The notes below the pieces were generated by a model. The model searched no databases, was not told the origin of the DNA, and saw nothing but the letters and a program-made list of their open reading frames with translations. 64,000 nucleotides of DNA from Diogma glabrata. Lineage: Eukaryota; Arthropoda; Insecta; Diptera; Cylindrotomidae. Within the stretch, counting starts at the first letter, position 1; each line of letters opens with the position of its first letter. Location of the stretch: the NCBI GenBank assembly GCA_963693315.1, contig OY856188.1:148489096-148553095 (forward strand), in the 5' to 3' direction. The position numbers were made by a program, and so were the translations under genes. Positions 57,786 to 64,000 of this stretch are shown piece by piece.

Positions 57786-60418
57786 TTTAAAACTACTCAG
57801 GCGATCGTGTTTTTTAGACATGCTCTTTGCAAATGCCATTATAGATCGTTCCACAGTAAGTCATAGGCAAAACTATGACACACAACGCACGAATGTTTGC
57901 ATATTAACGTATTTGTTCGCCAGACACGCTAATTGAAATTGAAATTTTGTTATATATTTTTTAAAATAAAAAGTGTTGTGTTATAGGAAACACTTTTAAA
58001 ATTTAAGAATGTAAATGTAATACTCATTAATTTATAATATAAGCCGTAGTAGAGCTAGCAATCTATAATTTGAGATAGATAGTTCCTTTTTGGACTGGAC
58101 ATTACCTATGACGTCAAGACGTCTTATGACGTCCAAATTTGTTTTGCAAAATAAAAAAAGCTTTTAACATATAATGTTATTTAACTCTGTTTCGCAAAGG
58201 AGTAACAGCTGTATTTAAAGTGTATAGTTTGAGCATAGGGGGCGCCCCAATATGGATGAAAAATGAAAATTCTGCCAATCCGATGCAACATTGAAATTAA
58301 ATTGTTCAAGAACGGCTAGCAACATTGAAATTAAATTGTTCAAGAACGGCTATACCGATTTCATCAAATATTTTTTTGTTTGATAGATGATTAGTTGGTC
58401 GTTTGACAAAAAATTGATTAGCTGTTTTTGTAATTAATTTTTTAAAGCTTTTCGAAGGTCAATTCGGACTTTCGGTCGAACATCAATTGGAATTTAATTA
58501 ATTTTTTTCCTGAAAATAGTTCTATTCTTACTTTAAAATATATCAAGTTTACAAGGAGGCGGTTATTTTTGTTCTTGAGATATTTAATTTTAAAGATTTT
58601 TAGTACGACTAAAATTCTAATTTTTCATAATTTTTTCAAACAACTTCCATTAACAAAAAATTTTAAAATCAATTAAATTTTAACTTTTTTTTTTTAAATA
58701 TAGTTCTATCCTTACTTTAAAATATATCGAATTTACAAAGAGGAAATTCGTGTTCTTGAGATATTTAATTTTAAAGATTTTTGGTCCAACTAAAATTCGA
58801 ATTTCTCATCATTTTTTCGAACTTCAGTGGTTAAAATTTTTTGATGATAAAAATTGATCGAAAAAAATAATGAACAATTAGAATTTTAGAGGGACTAAAA
58901 ATTTTTAAAATTAAATATTTCAAGAACACGAATTAACATTAAAATGAAATGCTTTGCCCGAATAGTCTCGAGCGTCTTCAATCCACAAACATTTAAGAAA
59001 GCGTCCACCAACACCTCAGAACGCATGTTGTTGTGGGACCAAAGTCTTAAAAGGTATCTTTGTGTTGTTGTGCCATATTTTGTAATTTCTATTACACAAT
59101 ATTTTTATTACAACAATTAATATTCTCCTTTTTTATTTTCACCACAGAAAATTGTATTTAAATACTACAATAAATATTTAAAATACAAAATTATTTTATA
59201 TGCATTTCGATAGAAACTATCTCCCATTTTCAGCAATGCAAAACAAAGTAAAGTGTTTAAAGTAAAGGAGAAAATATTTTTTAATTAATTGTTGTAATAA
59301 TTAAAATTTTCACGAAGTTTAAAAATTATTTTTTAATTATTTATTTATTAATACTTTTGTGGCAATAACTTCTCATTTATTTGAAATAATAATAATAAAT
59401 TATAATAACTCCTGCTTTTTTAAATCAAAGAGAAAAGTTGCCTGGAAAAGCGATGATGGAAAAAAAACTTTAAAATTATTCATTCATTCGTTTTTCATTT
59501 TTTAATCAATATTAATTGTTGAAAAAACATTTAAAATAAAAAATTATCGCCGTTAAAAGTTAAGAATCTAAAAATGTTAAATTTCTTATTAAGTCGTTTT
59601 AAATAGTTTTCAATTACTTCATGTAAATTTTATTAAATGTTAATACGTTTTATTTCGGATTGAAAATAATAATTATATTAGTTTTGACACGTCACATAAT
59701 TGTTATTATAAATAAGTGAAATTTCTCATTGTTGTTTTAACATATTCTTTAACATTATAAGAGACTATTTTAAGTCAAGTTCCAGAATCATTATATTATA
59801 TAATTGCAAAGAAATAATAAGGAATAATATTGATTATAAGCTATAAATGTACACCGTATCTACTCCACTTATTCAGCAATATAAAATAATAAATAACAAA
59901 TATTAACAAGAGTGCAAGTTTTATTCATTACGTGTATTAATCAGCAGCATCATCGAAGACAGTTTGATATATTGGATGATTTAAAGAATTGAATCAATAA
60001 AATATCACGCATTGCAATCTGCTTTCCTGTGGTCAATACTCAACTCAAATTGAAATAAATAGTACTAATTCAAGAACGTCGTTAACAACAACAATATCTC
60101 ATCATCTGGACAACTCTAACGAAAATCGGCATCTGGATACCTCTAGCTACCAAACTTTTATCAAAAAAAAAAACAAGTATCCAATACTTAGATACTTAGG
60201 CTAGATGGAGAAAATAGACAACTTGAATCTATTGTTAAATATCTGTCATTTAGAGCAAGAAAGCTTAAAATTGTTTTATGTTTGGATTGATAAAAGCAAG
60301 TTAAAATGAACAACGCCTGTAGAACTACATTAAAAAGTATAGAGCCTACTACTCATCAAAACCGTTTCTTAAACAAATATCATGTTTTTATATGTTAGTT
60401 TACTGTCAAAGTACTTAC
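57786..60418. other. Intron sequence with minor repeats, no gene
   Basis: It contains a 34-bp tandem duplication at 58285-58352 (GCAACATTGAAATTAAATTG start). Two diverged direct copies lie at about 58500-58645 and 58680-58820 (TACTTTAAAATATATC, TTGAGATATTTAATTTTAAA), with a further inverted piece at 58870-58930. A GACGTC-rich short hairpin sits near 58110-58135. From 59000 to 60418 I see only AT-rich sequence. Confidence 0.5.
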
Positions 60419-60687
60419 CTATCAACTACAATTATAGGACCATTTCTATATTCATTTCCCCGCTCGTGAACTTTTAAAATAAAATTGTATAATTTTTTAC
60501 TGTCATTTGTATCTGGCCAACTTGGATTATATAATAATTTGACCTGGAATTCATAATCATCTTGTACTGATTGTATCTCAAAGTTCATACATTTATGATC
60601 AGGTTGTAGTGACTGTGAAAGATATTTAATACGATAGTAATCACTTTCAATCGGTTCACCTTCGTTCGGCCAAAACGGAATAAAATT
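60419..60687 (-). CDS. Ptp99A: Ptp99A-like exon: middle of D2 with WPD loop
   Basis: A 269-bp exon; acceptor CTTTTAG before 60687, donor GATAG|GTAAGT after 60419. It enters in phase 0 (DET|NFIPFWPNEG) and leaves after two bases of a codon. It encodes IESDYYRIKYLSQS, FEIQSVQDDYEFQV, NPSWPDTND (the WPD loop is retained in D2) and VHERGNEYRNGPIIVVD. It joins the last exon 30.9 kb away. Confidence 0.92.
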
Positions 60688-60760
60688 CTAAAAGATAAAT
60701 TAAATATAAAATTAATTGAAAGTTTTATAAAAAGTACGAATTAAATTGCAAAATACATAC

Positions 60761-60888
60761 AGTTTCATCAACAGACGATAACAGAATAACAGTTTGAGCA
60801 TTATGATCCCACACCATTTGCCAAAAATCTTTTACTGTTGATGCTAGGGGATGTTGGGTCACTATGAAGTCACGTAAACGACGAAACC
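60761..60888 (-). CDS. Ptp99A: Ptp99A-like exon: D2, DFWQMVWDHNAQ block
   Basis: A 128-bp exon; acceptor TTACAG before 60888, donor GAAACT|GTATGT after 60761. With one base from the previous exon it reads GFRRLRDFIVTQHPLAS and DFWQMVWDHNAQTVILL, conserved in receptor phosphatases. Phase 1 in, phase 0 out. The next intron is only 73 bp. Confidence 0.92.
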
Positions 60889-61139
60889 CTGTAATTAGCA
60901 ATAAAAAAAACCACACATGCATATATAGTTTTTAATAAACAGTGTTGTGCAATATTACAATATGCATTTTAATAGAACTACGCAAAATCAATAAGCTTAT
61001 TTATCGGGATAATATTGTTATCGTAAAGGTCTGTTGTATGATATCGAACAGGAAGACATTGTATGATTTTTAACGCTGTTTTCATACGACGTTGTACTTC
61101 GATTATTCTAAAATAAAAAACACCTGACGCGCTTTGTAT

Positions 61140-61270
61140 ACGACTGCCGGCGGGTAGTGCAAGGGTAGCGAAATCTAAAATTCGAAGTCAATGACGCTAC
61201 ATCACGGCTAATTGGCGCCTTAAACCAGTGCAACTCAAGCGTCTGTTATCCATGGTTGAGGCGGCTCTCT
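61140..61270. repeat. Possible SINE-like relic (weak)
   Basis: TAGTGCAAGGG fits a polymerase III A-box pattern. About 35 bp on, ATTCGAAGTC partly fits a B-box. The patch is GC-richer than its surroundings. No second copy was noticed in the window, so the call is tentative. Confidence 0.25.
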
Positions 61271-62080
61271 AAATTTAACTTTTTGAATTTTTATACGAAT
61301 AGAAAATTTCCTGCAAAATTTCAATGTCGTAACTCATAATATGACTTAGCGGTTTTTGAAAATGCTGTGTTTTTCGATATTATTTTTTATTTGGATACAA
61401 AAAATTTATATTACGGAAATACGACGAGATGAACTGATACAAATTTTTATATTAAGTCTAGAACTTTCCGTAGAAACTAAAAGTACAAATTTTTAGGGGT
61501 GTTGCGATGAAACTTGATGAAATTTTAGAGAAGTCAAAAAAATAGGTATTTTCTTTTAAAATTTTTCCAATGCACCAGTTCGATTAATATTTTTTTGGTT
61601 TAGGCAATTTAATTACCTTTCAGAAAAAGAAAAAATTAACGTCGTTTCCTAGTCTAAATTTCGAGTTACTTCAAGTTTAGCCAAGTACTGTTTTCCAAAA
61701 TTTTTGTGCAAACTAATTAATTCATTTATATTTTTAATCATTTTTAATTCTAATTTTATTCAAACTAATACCCTTGTGAACATAGTCGTAAAAATAGTTT
61801 AGTTAAGTCCATTCATTTATAATGTTTAAGTCTACTTGTATTTGAACATTAATCCCGTTCTTACTTCGCGCATAAGTCTTGCTGAAATTATAATTGAATT
61901 GAAGATTTCAGTAACTGATAACATAGACAAAATAATTCCAGCCTTGTTGAAACAATAAATTATTACTGTTTCCGTCCCTTTGTTCGCGCTTTAAATATGT
62001 AAACAAATAAATAAACATCGTTATATGTAATTTTTTCCAAGTCGGTTATTATTTTTTTAAAGTAAATATCCTCTTTAAAA

Positions 62081-62174
62081 CTGGATGGTCATTTTGTTGA
62101 GTTTTCTCACATGAGATTTTAGCATACAATTTTGTAAAAAATCATGTGAGATAACACAACAAAATGACCATCCA
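62081..62174. mobile_element. 94-bp hairpin element, CTGGATGGTCATTTTGTTG ends
   Basis: Outer inverted ends of 19 bp are perfect; pairing continues through TCTCACATGA / TCATGTGAGA with small bulges. A looser relative is at 26325-26566. It sits in a Ptp99A intron. Confidence 0.75.
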
Positions 62175-62347
62175 GCATGTTGTTCTCGGAATGTTTCAAT
62201 GTGTCTGAACCTCACGTGGAGAAAATATATAATATACTGCAACAATTAAAATGGTATTTGTTAATGCTCTAAAATTAATTAAATTCAATTCAGAATTAAA
62301 AGGAATTAAGAAAAACAAATTTACTAAAATTATAAAGTACTTTTTAC

Positions 62348-62516
62348 CTTGAAGCCATGTTGCATTGATGTAATCGCTTCCATCCACCCCTGGTTTTGGT
62401 GTTAAATGAACTCTACTGCCTTCTAGTGGAACAATGGAACTACGATTTTTATTTGCATTCGCAGGTTTTATTGCGGACGTTAGATGAATATCTTTGGGCA
62501 AAAATTGTGTGATTTG
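62348..62516 (-). CDS. Ptp99A: Ptp99A-like exon: start of D2
   Basis: A 169-bp exon; acceptor TTTTAAG before 62516, donor CTTCAAG|GTAAAA after 62348. It encodes QITQFLPKDIHLTSA, NANKNRSSIVPLEGSRV and GVDGSDYINATWLQ, the substrate-side strands of a phosphatase domain (the usual KNRY-type motif is KNRSS, as in D2 domains). It is separated from the upstream exon by a 56-bp intron and from the next exon by 1459 bp. Confidence 0.92.
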
Positions 62517-62572
62517 CTTAAAATAGAAAAAAACTAATATTTTCAAAATTTTAATTTTTTCGTTTCAACTAC

Positions 62573-62831
62573 CTGGTATTGACGACACAGGAACTCGTTG
62601 TCATTTTTAATTTTTGCTATACATTCTATTTTAAGATTTGTTTCTTGACTAGCAATAGCTTCCACTAGTGCATCGTGTATAAAAATATACTGTTCCTCTG
62701 TTTGAACTAAAAAGTTTCTTTGAGCACGAATATGTCTTAAAAATCCAAAAATGTTCAGTGCTCCTTTTTGATCCATCTGTTTTAACATCGCATCAAGTAC
62801 AATGTATGTCCCTGTACGCCCTACGCCGGCA
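62573..62831 (-). CDS. Ptp99A: Ptp99A-like exon: end of catalytic D1 and D1-D2 linker
   Basis: A 259-bp exon; acceptor AATTCAG before 62831, donor CCAG|GTAGTT after 62573. It begins with the last base of a codon (phase 2) and then [15 protein letters not shown], the second half of the active D1 P-loop. The catalytic cysteine must lie in the preceding exon outside the window. It continues [20 protein letters not shown], then IHDALVEAI, the end of D1. D1 is therefore probably the active phosphatase. Confidence 0.92.
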
Positions 62832-62995
62832 CTGAATTTTCATAAAAAATAAATAAACATTATTTAAGTACGAGATTAATTGAAATGGAATGAAATTTTG
62901 TAACTTATAAATGAGTTATGAGACTTCATTACAATCAAACAAATAAACGTGGTATCGATAAAAACCGAGTCCCTAATTCTGATCGAATTGGTTAA
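62832..62995. other. Start of the Ptp99A intron running off the right edge
   Basis: Plain AT-rich intron sequence (the intron is at least 1169 bp). I found no further exon between 62832 and 64000. Confidence 0.5.
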
Positions 62996-63737
62996 AAGCG
63001 ATGCCACATGCAAAATTAAAACGACGCAGGAAACGAACGAATACGAAATGACAAATATATAAATTGCTAAAAATAAATTACTTTGAATTTGAAACGAAAA
63101 ATTGTATTATCAATTCAATTTTACTAATAAAATTTTAATTTAAAACAAACCCAGAAACAAAATTCGTTGCCACATGACAAAAAATTTTGCGGGATTGTTA
63201 TTAACGGTTTTGTAATTTTTGAATAAATTGACATTTGCTTTATTTGGAAATTAGAACAAAATTAGAATAATTAGACATATCAGGGATATCGATTAAAATA
63301 AGCTAAATTTAATACCAAATTAATTTTAATTGATGATGTTTCCAAAAATCAATTCGCACAATTTCTATCGCCGATTGTTTTAAAAAAATTTGTGGAATGG
63401 AATGAAGATTCATTCAACGATGTTTGGAGAATTTTGTCCGATTTTTATCGATCGGATTTAATCTCACATTGTGTTATTTTTCATTTTGGAAGTTTTGGTT
63501 TATATACCTGTCTATAATTTACGTTGAGTTTGTTTCAAATTAAAATTTTAAAAATATAATTCCATTCATAATAGAAAATTTAATTTAAAATTCAATATAA
63601 CAATTCAGATTTTATTTTATAAACTGTCATTTCTAGTGTTGTTGTTATAAATATCGCCGATCTATTTTTTGTTCATGTGGAGCATTTTACTTAAAAATTC
63701 GAATTCCTTCATGTTAATTTTGCATGTGGCATCGCTT
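62996..63737. mobile_element. TIR element with AAGCGATGCCACATGC ends
   Basis: 62996-63019 and 63714-63737 are exact 24-bp inverted copies around 694 bp of noncoding DNA. A related GTTGCCACATGAC phrase recurs at about 63167 and, outside the element, at about 63798, each followed by a TTTTGC.GGATTGTTAT.AACG pattern. The family may therefore have more than one copy here. Confidence 0.6.
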
Positions 63738-63920
63738 ATAATTTAATTTAATTTATAAAAAATGTAAATAAAAACGATGGAGGTTAAAGTCGCAAGTGGT
63801 TGCCACATGACATATCTTTTGCCGGATTGTTATAAACGATTTTTGACAGCTTGAATTAGACAATACGTTAATACGTTCGTCCGTTTGTGACATTTCTATC
63901 CGCTACATGCGCTGACATCT

Positions 63921-64000
63921 GGGGTACGTTCCGAAACTTTACTATAGCTAAATATTTAATGCACCAATCAAATCACCGCATTAAAATATTTAATAACTAT
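63921..64000. repeat. Possible start of a GGAGTGCG-like element at the window edge
   Basis: GGGGTACGTTCCGAAACTT followed by AATATTTAATGCACCAATCA resembles the left end of the element at 40041 (GGAGTGCGTTCGAGAACTT, AATATTTAATGAACCAATCA). The other end is not in the window. Confidence 0.4.

Larger units (their letters stand above)
60889..62347 (-). other. Ptp99A intron of 1459 bp
   Basis: Canonical GT...AG on the minus strand. Holds the compact hairpin 62081-62174 and a GC-richer patch at 61130-61270 with weak SINE-like features. No ORF of note. Confidence 0.8.

Noticed and set aside
62832..64000. Upstream Ptp99A exon with the catalytic cysteine
   Set aside because: Searched the minus strand for an exon ending in the expected HCS-type sequence with a donor site; none seen, so it is placed beyond the window.

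Overview
The window is AT-rich eukaryotic DNA, most likely from an insect. The only host gene I recognise is the 3' part of a two-domain receptor tyrosine phosphatase, closest in remembered motifs to insect Ptp99A, on the minus strand. Very short introns (56 and 73 bp) beside one huge intron, and transposons of the Jockey, BEL-Pao, Ty3/gypsy, LOA/I-like, Helitron and hAT types, fit an arthropod. A dipteran is my best guess, not a demonstration.

Host gene. Four coding exons lie at 62831-60419. The last exon is at 29544-29115, beyond a 30.9 kb intron. Together they encode the end of catalytic domain D1, all of the inactive D2, and the C-terminal tail. The gene continues past the right edge, so the D1 catalytic cysteine is not in the window. 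Everything left of 29115 is downstream of the gene.

Layout. 1-3724 is a Jockey-like LINE on the minus strand, with ORF1 and an ORF2 that is open to the window edge. 5178-7588 is a fold-back element with an inner tandem array. 8760-9700 is a LINE relic. 10403-18000 holds hairpin and terminal-inverted-repeat (TIR) elements, including a perfect 142-bp palindrome. 18011-21190 is an array of 628-bp tandem units that abuts a broken Helitron-type helicase (21186-23141). 23758-26285 carries two of the three copies of a CACTG-ended MITE. 28050-28352 is another hairpin element.

Inside the big Ptp99A intron are, in order: a gutted gypsy element (30183-32025), a 200-N gap, a LINE ORF2 of 991 codons (32246-35520), a TA microsatellite, nested ACCGCACGC palindromes, several fold-back and hairpin elements (36.5-40.8 kb) and a 1.9 kb non-autonomous hAT with perfect 8-bp target duplications. 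Last comes an inverted copy of the 628-bp repeat element, split into pieces by later insertions. One insertion is a hAT-like element that itself contains a BEL-Pao element with two 411-bp LTRs that I read as identical. Another is a LOA/I-like LINE with a 9-bp target duplication and a duplicated 5' UTR segment. A third is a small hairpin MITE.

No bacterial-type system, CRISPR array, rRNA or convincing functional tRNA gene was seen. The most informative content is the layered insertion history, which can be read from target duplications and empty sites, and the equivalent intron positions in the two phosphatase domains.
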